The translations under genes were made by a program, and so were the position numbers. The notes under the pieces were generated by a model, which did not search any database, had not been told where the DNA came from, and saw only the letters and a program-made list of their open reading frames with translations. From positions 1 through 13,273 of the forward strand of contig JAFGIC010000244.1 of NCBI GenBank assembly GCA_016929815.1: a stretch of 13,273 bases of DNA, read 5' to 3'. This document shows, piece by piece, positions 1 through 6,475 of the stretch (position 1 is the first letter of the stretch; the number at the start of each line of letters is the position of its first letter). Source of the stretch: Deltaproteobacteria bacterium (lineage in GTDB: Bacteria; Desulfobacterota; DSM-4660; Desulfatiglandales; HGW-15).

Positions 1-1
1 C

Positions 2-61
2 TGCATCGCTGGTCTTGAAGCGGCTTCCTACGTGAATAAACACGGTTCTGCTGTGAAGTAG
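2..61 (+). CDS. C-terminal end of a gene cut by the window edge, possibly PfkB-family kinase
   Basis: An open frame enters from the left edge and ends with TAG at 59-61, giving the last 19 residues of a protein (CIAGLEAASYVNKHGSAVK). The pattern of small residues, an Ala-Ala pair and a closing K-x-G resembles the final helix of PfkB-family sugar or nucleoside kinases such as RfaE or ribokinase types. That comparison is from memory and the fragment is very short. It points the same way as trpS and ends 166 bases before it. Any tail of another protein with a similar helix would look the same, so the function is only a guess. Confidence 0.35.
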   Translation, partial: CIAGLEAASYVNKHGSAVK

Positions 62-147
62 TATGGGTCATTTGAGGACGCCCACTCCGCCTGAAGGGTC
101 AGTTCAGTGCGAAAAACCCCGCTTTTAACGGTTACAAAATACATGAT

Positions 148-176
148 TTGCTTTGATGCTCTGAAAGATTTATAAA
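148..176 (+). promoter_or_regulatory. sigma70-like promoter of trpS
   Basis: TTGCTT at 148-153 and TATAAA at 171-176 are separated by exactly 17 bases. Transcription would start near 183 and give a leader of about 45 bases before the trpS ATG at 228. No T-box-like or attenuator structure is evident in that leader. Confidence 0.5.
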
Positions 177-227
177 ATGTGCCCGGGCATGAGATAAAGA
201 ATTCAAAGGCAATATACTGGGGCAACT

Positions 228-1211
228 ATGAGGAAACGCCTATTTTCAGGCATTCAGCCCAACGGCAGTATCCACCTTGGAAACTATTTGGGCGCCATCA
301 GGAACTGGGTTAATCTCCAGGATGAAGATGATTGCCTTTTCTGCATCGTTGACCTACATGCTATTACCATAGACCGGAATCCGGAAGTCCTGAGGAAGGA
401 AATTAGAGAGACAGCGGGGATTCTGCTTGCCTGTGGTATAGACCCGGAAAAATCAACACTTTTCGTTCAGTCCAACGTCTGCGCCCACTCAGAGATGACC
501 TGGATAATTAACTGCTTTACCCCGTTCGGATGGCTAAACCGCATGACCCAATTCAAGGAAAAATCCAAAGATCACCAGAAGGATGTGAGTGTAGGACTTT
601 TCGATTATCCCGTTCTTATGGCCTCTGATATCCTCCTTTACAAAACTGATCTGGTTGCCGTGGGAGAAGATCAGAAGCAGCACCTTGAGTTCACCAGAAA
701 CATTGCACAAAGGATCAATTCAATATACGGGGATATGTTCGTTATTCCTGAGCCCCTGATCCCCAATAACGGCGCCAGGATAATGGGCTTGCATGATCCG
801 ACCAGAAAAATGAGCAAAAGTGAAGCGGGGAAATATCATGCCATCAACATGCTGGACCCGCCGGAAGAGATCCGCTATAAAATTATGAGGGCACAGACCG
901 ATTCTGATCGCAGGATCAGTTTTGATCGGGCCCGGTCCGGCATCTTCAATCTCATTACAATATATGAATGCCTTTCCGGTTCGACAAGGGAGGAGATCGA
1001 GAAATCATTCAACGGCATGGGTTATGAAGAATTCAAGGAGGAACTGTCCGTATTGATAAGTGAAACACTGAAACCCATTCAGGCTAGATACAGGAAGATT
1101 ATGGAAAATCCTGATGATATTGATGTCATTCTTATTGACGGCGCCGACAGGGCAAGCGCTATGGCAGGGCCGGTGCTCTTCGAATTTAAGGACAGGATAG
1201 GGCTTTGGTGA
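228..1211 (+). CDS. trpS: Tryptophanyl-tRNA synthetase
   Basis: Cytoplasmic class I aminoacyl-tRNA synthetase that charges tRNA-Trp with tryptophan using ATP. The 327-residue length is normal for bacterial TrpRS. The N-terminus carries the ATP-binding signature PNGSIHLGNY (residues 11-20, HIGH-type motif HLGN). A VGEDQKQH segment lies at about 145-152, as in tryptophan-specific enzymes, and RKMSKS at about 193-198 is the KMSKS loop. The C-terminal helical domain that reads the anticodon appears complete. The ATG at 228 follows only a weak purine-rich site (CTGGGGC). It is the first in-frame start and directly precedes the conserved N-terminus. The gene has its own promoter (148-176), so it is probably transcribed alone. 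No clear terminator follows it. Confidence 0.96.
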   Translation: MRKRLFSGIQPNGSIHLGNYLGAIRNWVNLQDEDDCLFCIVDLHAITIDRNPEVLRKEIRETAGILLACGIDPEKSTLFVQSNVCAHSEMTWIINCFTPFGWLNRMTQFKEKSKDHQKDVSVGLFDYPVLMASDILLYKTDLVAVGEDQKQHLEFTRNIAQRINSIYGDMFVIPEPLIPNNGARIMGLHDPTRKMSKSEAGKYHAINMLDPPEEIRYKIMRAQTDSDRRISFDRARSGIFNLITIYECLSGSTREEIEKSFNGMGYEEFKEELSVLISETLKPIQARYRKIMENPDDIDVILIDGADRASAMAGPVLFEFKDRIGLW

Positions 1212-1394
1212 GCTCTTCCCCATAGACCCATGTTGATGAGGGACGGTTGCATAGCAGATATCCGGGGACCGGATTTCGTCGTCAGGCGTCCCATGGATCC
1301 CCCCATACTTACCTCATTTGCCTCTCCGGGAGGCTATGGAGGAAGAAGACGAAGTTGATTCAAAAGTGCAGCAAAAGGATGTCCTTAATAAAAC
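1212..1394. other. Spacer after trpS with an orphan open frame
   Basis: This stretch between the convergent trpS and the P-loop kinase gene holds no recognisable gene. A plus-strand frame is open from 1255 to a TAG at 1408-1410, overlapping the kinase 3' end. Its tail from 1336 is acidic (MEEEDEVDSKVQQK...), as in the C-terminus of some cytosolic proteins. There is no convincing ribosome-binding site and no homology I can name. It may be chance or the remnant of a deleted gene. Confidence 0.3.
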
Positions 1395-1967
1395 TCAGGC
1401 CTGTGAATAGTGGATAGAATTGGGAGACCACCTGTATCGAACATATTTAAGAATCTTATCTGCTGATTCGGAGGGCGTTAATTCGTTCGAATCGATAATA
1501 ATATCAGGATGCTCGGATTCTTCATAGGGTACCGTGATCCCGGGCAGTCCGGCCTTCAGCAGTCCCGAATCGGCCTTAGTGTACAGGCCGGTCTGAACAT
1601 AGCCTGCATCACGGGAAGCCTCCCTCTCCCTACAGATATCAAGGGGGCACCTTATATAGACCTCTGCAAACTCCGGTATCAACATCCTGGCTCTTTCCCT
1701 GTATATTCTCCGGTTTCCTGTGGCATCTATTATGACGCTTCTGCAGTTTTCAGTTACAAGAAGCATTGCCATGTAAGTAAGTGCCGCATATACAATGTCT
1801 CTTTCCCTGTCCGAGTAGTCAGGTTCGGGCGTTACCGACTTTCGGATCTCGTCAAGATTCAGGATTATAGTTTCAAAAGCTGCATTTGTAAGGAATTCCC
1901 GGACCTTTTTTGCAATAGTGCTTTTGCCGGAGCCAGGCAGGCCGGTTATCCAAAGACATAATTTCAT
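1395..1967 (-). CDS. APS-kinase-like P-loop kinase, substrate unknown
   Basis: Small cytoplasmic phosphotransferase of 190 residues with the fold of adenylylsulfate kinase (CysC). The Walker A loop GLPGSGKST is at residues 9-17. An LDEIR segment (38-42) sits where CysC has LDGDNVR, and YSDRERD (51-57) stands in for FS-x-x-DR-x-EN. A VIIDATGNRR strand (78-87) and an EVYIRCPLDICREREAS lid region (102-118) follow, then PGITVPYEE at 142-150, which corresponds to TGIDSPYE of CysC. The Asn and Arg that bind APS after the DR motif are not conserved, so true APS kinase activity is doubtful. The ATG overlaps the stop of the upstream APH-type kinase gene by four bases (ATGA), so the two are translationally coupled. 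In other bacteria an APH-type domain is often fused to a P-loop kinase, which suggests this pair forms one functional unit. Confidence 0.8.
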   Translation of the reverse strand: MKLCLWITGLPGSGKSTIAKKVREFLTNAAFETIILNLDEIRKSVTPEPDYSDRERDIVYAALTYMAMLLVTENCRSVIIDATGNRRIYRERARMLIPEFAEVYIRCPLDICREREASRDAGYVQTGLYTKADSGLLKAGLPGITVPYEESEHPDIIIDSNELTPSESADKILKYVRYRWSPNSIHYSQA

Positions 1968-3022
1968 GCTCTCTCCAGATAATCGGGGATGTCTCCGATA
2001 TTGAATCTCCGTTCACCCAAAACAGAGTATCCGAAGTTGAAAAGTTTTCTCCTGGTCAGGTTTGATTCATCAGGGTAAAATTCAGGGTTGCTGATCACCA
2101 AAGCCCTGAAAGCAAAAAAAGGTTGGACTACTTCGAACATCTCGTCATCACCGGTGTTCCTAATGTAATCTTCCCAGAACAGGTTGAAGAGTTCGGCAAA
2201 GGGCCCCTCAAATCTTCCGCAATCCTTGAGGGCATAATAGAGGTAATTAATGCTCAGACAGGAGACATCGTCCGCTGGCTCTCCCCAGGTCCCCCGTGAT
2301 CTGTCCATGAGAGTGAAATCATCTTTTTCCAGGCGGATGTTCCCGGGGTGAAAATCCCCATGCACATTTGATAATCTTTCACTTTTATCGTGGAGCGCCC
2401 ACCACCATGGAATACATTTGGCAACATAATCTTCCAGATCTCCAGAGGAGCCGAATTCAGAGATATTAAAGGTGTCCGCGATTCCCATTATGCATTCCCC
2501 ATGTCCGACCAGGTCCCTGATCCGCCTGCGGTAAAGGATTCCCGAGTCTTCTCCTTTATACTTGTATGCATGAATCTGTGCAATAAACGATGCAAGCATT
2601 AATGTCCGCTTCCTATCGAGCGGAATAAGGCTGCCTCTTTTGAGAATTTTGTCGAGATCGCTGAAATAGGGTTCTCCCCTCGCATATTCCATAAATATAT
2701 AGAATTCCTTTGCATCCTTGATGGATGTCAGCCCTGACTCGGAGTCACCTACAATATCAATTGCCCTGACATGTTTAGGCATATCATTGTAATTGGCGTT
2801 TGCAAGCAGAAGGACCTGTGCCCTGTCGGAATAATGATCGTGCCCGAACCTTGAAGGATAGAGCGTCTTCATGATCAGCTCCTTTGTTTCACCTTCCGCG
2901 GAAAAGGTGATGCGATAAGCAACGCCGTGAAGTCCCTTTCCAAGAGGTTCCATCTTGACCGGTGCCGATGAAGGCCCGAAACGCTCCCTTAAATAATTCT
3001 CCACTTTAGTCTCAAGGTTCAT
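1964..3022 (-). CDS. Aminoglycoside phosphotransferase-fold kinase
   Basis: Cytoplasmic small-molecule kinase of the APH/choline kinase fold, 352 residues. Residues 27-37 (LGKGLHGVAYR) resemble the glycine-rich loop, and the hinge is around FIFMEY (108-113). The catalytic loop NVHGDFHPGN is at 219-228, with the Asp and Asn that define the family. The metal-binding Asp lies in FTLMDRSRG (236-244), followed by GEPADDVSCL, the usual GDPAxDLS position. All key residues are present, so it is probably active. The substrate cannot be read from sequence; sugars, nucleosides or antibiotics are all phosphorylated by this fold, and resistance should not be assumed. It is the first gene of a two-gene minus-strand unit with the P-loop kinase. 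A purine run (GGGGCGGA, 3036-3029 on the minus strand) sits upstream of the ATG. Confidence 0.85.
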   Translation of the reverse strand: MNLETKVENYLRERFGPSSAPVKMEPLGKGLHGVAYRITFSAEGETKELIMKTLYPSRFGHDHYSDRAQVLLLANANYNDMPKHVRAIDIVGDSESGLTSIKDAKEFYIFMEYARGEPYFSDLDKILKRGSLIPLDRKRTLMLASFIAQIHAYKYKGEDSGILYRRRIRDLVGHGECIMGIADTFNISEFGSSGDLEDYVAKCIPWWWALHDKSERLSNVHGDFHPGNIRLEKDDFTLMDRSRGTWGEPADDVSCLSINYLYYALKDCGRFEGPFAELFNLFWEDYIRNTGDDEMFEVVQPFFAFRALVISNPEFYPDESNLTRRKLFNFGYSVLGERRFNIGDIPDYLERA

Positions 3023-3036
3023 GACAATTCCGCCCC

Positions 3037-3065
3037 ATGATATTTATGTCACGTACGCCATTCAA
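3037..3065 (-). promoter_or_regulatory. Possible promoter of the two-kinase operon
   Basis: Read on the minus strand, TTGAAT (3065-3060) and TATCAT (3042-3037) are 17 bases apart. The box fits sigma70 well, but transcription would start only about eight bases before the ATG. The mRNA would then be nearly leaderless, or the match is accidental. Confidence 0.25.
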
Positions 3066-3305
3066 CTTATTCTCTTTTGAAGTATTACGCAATAGGTTCT
3101 ATCCCGTATTTATAGATCTGAGCTCGTTTTAAGAGATAAGTATTAAATCTTATTATTTGTTTTGGATTTCGATTTTTGCATCATTCTTCCTCCACATGTT
3201 GATGCAGAAGCAGTATAGTGTGGCAAACATTAGGATACAGCATCAAACCTATGAATTTAGCAGTCTGCCTGGAAATGACAATCAGGGAGGTGTTCCCCGG
3301 CATTC

Positions 3306-3333
3306 TTGACTCGGTGCGGAAAATGCTTATTTT
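3306..3333 (+). promoter_or_regulatory. Candidate promoter of the small heat-shock gene
   Basis: TTGACT at 3306-3311 and TATTTT at 3328-3333 with a 16-base spacer give a housekeeping-type promoter about 60 bases before the hsp20 start. The match is moderate and the -10 box is weak. Confidence 0.35.
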
Positions 3334-3374
3334 AAAATCAACAAAAAGGCGGTTTGATATACCGCAATGGCTGT

Positions 3375-3386
3375 AAAAGGAGGTGA
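3375..3386 (+). promoter_or_regulatory. Strong ribosome-binding site fixing the hsp20 start
   Basis: AAAAGGAGGTGA is a near-perfect Shine-Dalgarno sequence. The GTG at 3383 lies inside it and cannot be the start. The ATG at 3392 is 8 bases after GGAGG and is therefore chosen. Confidence 0.85.
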
Positions 3387-3391
3387 ATGTT

Positions 3392-3814
3392 ATGTTCGCA
3401 TTGAGTATTCCGAGATATGGCTTAAGCTACAGACCTTTGAGAAGCCTATTTGATATATGGAGTGATTATCCTGCTAGTGATTTTGAATGTGAGGAATGGA
3501 CACCGACCTCTAATGTTACTGAAACCGAAAAACAGTATGTGATAACCCTTGAAGTTCCAGGCATTGACATGAAAAAGACGGAGATCACTTACAAAGAAGA
3601 TATTTTAAGCGTTAAAGGCGTAAAGAAGTCGGAGATCGAGGAAGGCGAGAAATCTGTTTGCACCGAAAGATTTGCCGGATCATTTTCAAGGGATTTCAGA
3701 TTGGCAGTAAAGGTTGATGAAGACAAGATTGATGCTACTTATAAAGATGGCGTATTGAAGATAGTTCTTCCGAAGTCTGAATCGGCTATACCGAGAAAAA
3801 TAGCTATTCATTAA
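3392..3814 (+). CDS. Small heat-shock protein, Hsp20/alpha-crystallin family
   Basis: ATP-independent cytoplasmic chaperone that holds unfolding proteins in oligomers. The 140-residue length is typical. A short N-terminal arm (1-37, with RSLFDIW) is followed by the alpha-crystallin domain, roughly residues 38-130. Its markers are VTETEKQYVITLEVPGIDM near 42-60, the TERFAGSFSRDFRL segment (91-104) and the signature DGVLKIVLPK (119-128). A C-terminal I-x-I anchor (IAI, 137-139) is present, as needed for oligomer assembly. The start at 3392 is set by the strong Shine-Dalgarno site that overlaps an in-frame GTG. The gene stands alone between its own promoter candidate and a strong terminator. Heat induction is likely for the family, but no classical heat-shock operator was seen. 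Confidence 0.95.
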   Translation: MFALSIPRYGLSYRPLRSLFDIWSDYPASDFECEEWTPTSNVTETEKQYVITLEVPGIDMKKTEITYKEDILSVKGVKKSEIEEGEKSVCTERFAGSFSRDFRLAVKVDEDKIDATYKDGVLKIVLPKSESAIPRKIAIH

Positions 3815-3862
3815 ATAATGAAAGGTCTTACAATTAAGGCCTAAACATCGTTTTAGGATGGG

Positions 3863-3894
3863 AAAGGCGCTCCTGTTATTAGAAGCGCCTTTTT
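3863..3894 (+). terminator. Intrinsic terminator after hsp20
   Basis: Nine-base-pair stem AAAGGCGCT (3863-3871) / AGCGCCTTT (3884-3892) with a 12-base loop, ending in a run of five T. It lies 49 bases after the hsp20 stop and closes that unit. Confidence 0.88.
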
Positions 3895-4026
3895 CATTTC
3901 TATATATTAAATCCGGAGATTAAATTACTGGTGCATGCCTATACACTTCTCTTCTCCGGCAGTCAAAAAGCTCCCGGTGTCCAACACCAGCGTGTCGCAG
4001 GGGAGGGGAAAAGGTTCGGAGGATAG

Positions 4027-4764
4027 ATGAATATGTCTGCAAACAAGCATGCCCAAATGGAAAAAAAGCATAATGTATCTGATAAAATGCATAACCTGAC
4101 GCTCGCCCTTGTTCTCAAAGCGGACACTGCGGGCACTTCTGATGCTGTCCTTTCCGGTTTAGAAAACTTTGATACAGACAATTTAACGGTCCGGGCGATC
4201 CACTGGGGAATCGGCAGTCTCTCCAAATCCGATATCTTTGCTGCGGAAAGCGGCAGCAGGCTTTTAGTAGGATTTAATGTTGGTCCTCTGCCCGGAGTTA
4301 AAGAACTGGCTGCTGAAAAGGGTGTTGAGATCCGTCTTTATGATGTAATTTATCGGCTTTTAGAGGACATTAAGTCAATAGCGCAGAGCATGGCCCCGTA
4401 TGAAGATCAGGAACTGATCACCGGGGCTGCCAAGGTTATTGCACTTTTCAAGGGCGGTCACAGGGGCACCATACTGGGGTGTGAGGTCCTGGACGGAATG
4501 CTGGAAACAGGAAAAAAGTTCCGGCTCATCTCCGATCCCGGGACGGTTTATACCGGCACAATAGAATCGCTGCACATTGAAACCGAAGCAGTAAGACAGG
4601 CCAGGCAGGGTCAGAAGGTTGGATTGAAAATTTCAGGATTCAAACGGGCCAAGATTGGCGACCTGGTGGAATGCTTTGAAATCATACCTGACACCCACAA
4701 ACGGTGGCAGCCCAAGGGGGGATTATTTGATCTCCGAACTCGCGGCGGAAGTCCACACGCCTGA
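4027..4764 (+). CDS. Stand-alone IF-2 C-terminal-like protein without GTPase domain
   Basis: A 245-residue protein matching only the last two domains of bacterial translation initiation factor IF-2. Residues about 26-115 match IF-2 domain III (LVLKADTAGTSDAV, then IHWGIGSLSKSDI and LLVGFNVGP). A linker helix (YDVIYRLLEDI) follows. Residues about 130-220 match the C2 beta-barrel (AKVIALFKGGHRGTILGCEV, then KIGDLVECFEI). No P-loop, switch regions or IF-2 N-domain exist, and the frame starts cleanly after a GGAGG site (4018-4022), so this is a defined short gene and not a broken infB. The C2 cysteine in LGCEV is kept. From memory of IF-2 C2 studies, the second site that touches fMet-tRNA (E-C-G) is replaced by QKVGL, so initiator tRNA binding is uncertain. 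ATG 4027 or 4033 may be used. Function unknown; a ribosome- or tRNA-associated role is inference. Confidence 0.8.
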   Translation: MNMSANKHAQMEKKHNVSDKMHNLTLALVLKADTAGTSDAVLSGLENFDTDNLTVRAIHWGIGSLSKSDIFAAESGSRLLVGFNVGPLPGVKELAAEKGVEIRLYDVIYRLLEDIKSIAQSMAPYEDQELITGAAKVIALFKGGHRGTILGCEVLDGMLETGKKFRLISDPGTVYTGTIESLHIETEAVRQARQGQKVGLKISGFKRAKIGDLVECFEIIPDTHKRWQPKGGLFDLRTRGGSPHA

Positions 4765-4830
4765 AATATCCTTATCCCAAGAAATGAAAACACCCTCTCT
4801 TGCCCTGCTTTGCTTGAATAAAATTTATAT

Positions 4831-4851
4831 AGGGACCTAAAAGTCCTTTTT
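4831..4851 (+). terminator. Intrinsic terminator after the IF-2-like gene
   Basis: Stem AGGGAC (4831-4836) / GTCCTT (4843-4848), with one G-T pair, loop CTAAAA, and a T run at 4847-4851. It lies 66 bases after the IF-2-like stop and separates that gene from the FTR-pcm pair. Confidence 0.65.
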
Positions 4852-4932
4852 ATAAAAATACATTATTCACCTACTTCACCTGTTGGCCTGTAAGGAATAT
4901 ATTATAATTATTATGTGTAAGCATCATAGTAG

Positions 4933-4978
4933 AAAACTACCTGTAATTTCAGTACAGTATCTTGACAGGTTTAGTTTT
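4933..4978 (+). promoter_or_regulatory. Inverted repeat in the leader of the FTR gene
   Basis: AAAACT-ACCTGT (4933-4944) is complementary to ACAGGT-TT-AGTTTT (4965-4978), giving a 12-base-pair stem with a two-base bulge and a 20-base loop. It lies about 70 bases before the TTG start and contains a TTGACA box (4962-4967) that lacks a well-spaced -10. A TATAAT is found upstream at 4903-4908. The repeat could be an operator, an mRNA leader structure or an old terminator. Confidence 0.4.
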
Positions 4979-5036
4979 GGTTGCCGCAAGGTTAAATCCT
5001 TTCATGCAGCGTAATTCAAATTGCCTGCCATTTAAC

Positions 5037-5043
5037 GGGAGGG
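5037..5043 (+). promoter_or_regulatory. Ribosome-binding site favouring a TTG start
   Basis: GGGAGGG ends six bases before TTG at 5050 and twelve before ATG at 5056. The spacing favours the TTG. Confidence 0.6.
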
Positions 5044-5049
5044 CATAAC

Positions 5050-5418
5050 TTGAGCATGGATGTGCAAAAACTTTACGATTGGCTTAAAAGCGTGCAGGAA
5101 CCTAAGGGCTACTATTTTAACAAGAATAAAGAGGAAACCCTCTATCTGCTTGAAGCTCTGATAATCAATAGAGAACGATATGGTTATATGTGTTGCCCAT
5201 GCAGACTTGCAAGCAATGGCAGGGAATGGGACAAGGACATTATCTGTCCATGTGTTTATAGAAAACCTGATGTAGAAGAGTATGGAAGCTGCTATTGCAA
5301 TCTTTATGTATCTAAAGAGTGGAATGAAGATAAAATACCGCATGTTTATGTTCCTGAACGAAGGCCTCCGGAGAAGCAACTAAGGGGATGGCATGGGAAA
5401 ATGCCCGGTGTCATATAA
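5050..5418 (+). CDS. Ferredoxin:thioredoxin reductase catalytic-subunit-like Fe-S protein
   Basis: A 122-residue protein of the FTR beta family, whose [4Fe-4S] cluster next to a redox disulfide passes electrons from ferredoxin to thioredoxin-like partners. The cysteine signature is present: C49-P-C51, C66-P-C68 and C81-Y-C83. By comparison with plant-type FTR, C49, C66, C68 and C81 would bind the cluster and C51/C83 form the active disulfide. The spacings (14 and 12 residues) differ from the plant-type CPC-X16-CPC-X8-CHC as I recall it, and the middle His of CHC is Tyr82. An extra C48 precedes the first pair. There is no FTR alpha subunit nearby, so this is a non-photosynthetic type. The TTG start fits the GGGAGGG site. 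The gene lies 27 bases before pcm and is probably co-transcribed with it. Confidence 0.87.
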   Translation: MSMDVQKLYDWLKSVQEPKGYYFNKNKEETLYLLEALIINRERYGYMCCPCRLASNGREWDKDIICPCVYRKPDVEEYGSCYCNLYVSKEWNEDKIPHVYVPERRPPEKQLRGWHGKMPGVI

Positions 5419-5445
5419 CCTGCTAAAGGGACAGGAGAGTAGCCG

Positions 5446-6090
5446 GTGATCGATTACTCCGCGGCAAGGGAAAGCATGGTCAGGACGCAGCTGCTTCCCA
5501 GGGGGATAAAGGATACTCGTGTGCTCCAGGCTATGGGCGAAGTCCCTAGAGAGCGCTTCATGCCTGAACAGATGAAGCCTTACGCCTATGACGATACCGC
5601 ATTTTCCATCGGCAGCGGACAAACTATCTCGCAACCCTATATCGTTGCTCTCATGACCGAGGCGCTTGAATTGAAAGGCACTGAGAAAGCGCTTGAAATT
5701 GGAACAGGCAGCGGGTATCAGGCAGCGATCCTCGCAAGGCTTTCCAGTGTGGTCTATACAGTTGAGAGGATAGAGTCGCTTATGACTACGGCAAGGGATG
5801 TTCTGGATGATTTAGGATACAGAAATATTTTCTTTAAGGTATTTGACGGAACACTTGGATGGAACGAAAAAGCGCCTTATGACGCTATTGTAGTAACCGC
5901 TGCCGCTCCGGTCGTTCCAAAACCATTGCTGGAGCAACTCAAGGAAAATGGGAGACTGGTCCTTCCCGTGGGAGATCAATACGGCCAGGATTTGATAAAA
6001 ATAACGAAGAAGGATGCAATATTTTATGAAAAAAATCTTGGCGGTGTAATATTTGTAAAACTCATAGGTGAATACGGCTGGAGTAAATAA
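5446..6090 (+). CDS. pcm: Protein-L-isoaspartate O-methyltransferase
   Basis: Cytoplasmic repair enzyme that uses S-adenosylmethionine to methylate isoaspartyl residues in aged proteins so they can return to aspartate. The 214-residue length is normal. The substrate-side signature IGSGQTISQPYIVALMTE is at 55-72. The SAM-binding motif I LEIGTGSGYQAA is at 83-94. The acidic VERIE follows at 106-110, YDAIVVTAAAPVVP at 145-158 and GRLVLPVG at 169-176. All are hallmarks of Pcm. The GTG start at 5446 has an AGGAGA site seven bases upstream and precedes the conserved MVRTQL segment. It lies 27 bases behind the FTR-like gene, so the pair forms a probable stress or repair operon. A small GC stem (6078-6084 / 6090-6096) followed by ATTTTC surrounds the stop and may act as a weak terminator. 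Confidence 0.95.
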   Translation: MIDYSAARESMVRTQLLPRGIKDTRVLQAMGEVPRERFMPEQMKPYAYDDTAFSIGSGQTISQPYIVALMTEALELKGTEKALEIGTGSGYQAAILARLSSVVYTVERIESLMTTARDVLDDLGYRNIFFKVFDGTLGWNEKAPYDAIVVTAAAPVVPKPLLEQLKENGRLVLPVGDQYGQDLIKITKKDAIFYEKNLGGVIFVKLIGEYGWSK

Positions 6091-6096
6091 CTCCGG

Positions 6097-6475
6097 ATTT
6101 TCTAATTCCAAATAACCTTCGGGGGCCAGGCTGGTTGCCAGCATTATTTTATTGATATCCTCATGCTCTTTCCACGTGGCACCTTTTTTGCTGCCCGGGT
6201 CGATCCAGAACTTTTCTATTATGTCAATAAGCGGCATATAGGGTGAAAGTCGTTCAATAAGCATAGATGTTGCGCTATATATGAACCTGATCCACCAGCA
6301 ACAACGCAAGTTCCAGCCATTTTTGCTCTCCTGTGCGCCTGTAAGGTCCCAGAAAATTGCATACACCAAAGGCATCAGTCCACAGGTAGCGGCGTTTCGG
6401 TCTGTTGGATCCGGAAAGTCCTGTGTCCTCGGCAAATTCCGTCATTATGTTCTTAATGAGTTCGATTTTATCCAC
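6097..6475 (-). pseudogene. Internally deleted, frame-shifted remnant of a conserved uncharacterised gene
   Basis: Two pieces with the character of real protein lie in the same order but in different frames. The N-terminal piece starts with GTG at 6475-6473, behind a GGGGA site, with MDKIELIKNIMTEFAED, RRYLWTDAFGVCNF and LALLLVDQVH. It hits a TAG at 6277-6275. The next frame then reads SMLIERLSPYMPLIDIIEKFW and KEHEDINKIMLATSLAPEGY down to about 6097, and runs without a natural stop into antisense pcm. From memory these are the two ends of a conserved uncharacterised protein family of several hundred residues; the middle is missing. The junction near 6270-6285 is therefore an internal deletion with a frame change. 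The intact protein's function is unknown to me. Confidence 0.65.

Larger units (their letters stand above)
3023..3391. other. Intergenic region between divergent kinase and hsp20 genes
   Basis: About 370 bases without a gene. It is AT-rich around 3120-3180 and carries an inverted repeat TGCATCA (3177-3183) / TGATGCA (3200-3206) with a 16-base loop. It also carries candidate promoters for both flanking genes and a small hairpin GCGGT (3349-3353) / ACCGC (3361-3365) just before the hsp20 ribosome-binding site. I see no CIRCE element and no clear sigma32 (CTTGAA/CCCCAT) box. Confidence 0.5.

Noticed and set aside
1481..1500. GTTCGAATC resembling a tRNA T-loop
   Set aside because: It lies inside the P-loop kinase coding sequence and no cloverleaf can be formed around it.
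3913..3959. CCGGAGA / TCTCCGG inverted repeat with a 33-base loop before the IF-2-like gene
   Set aside because: Long loop and no T run; could be a leader structure but evidence is too weak to annotate.
4913..5014. 33-codon ATG frame in the spacer before the FTR gene (MCKHHSRKL...)
   Set aside because: No ribosome-binding site at a usable distance, and it runs through the inverted repeat; likely chance.
5812..6435. Long minus-strand frame of 207 codons antisense to pcm
   Set aside because: Its lower half is the shadow of pcm; only the part above about 6097 is protein-like, and that belongs to the pseudogene described.
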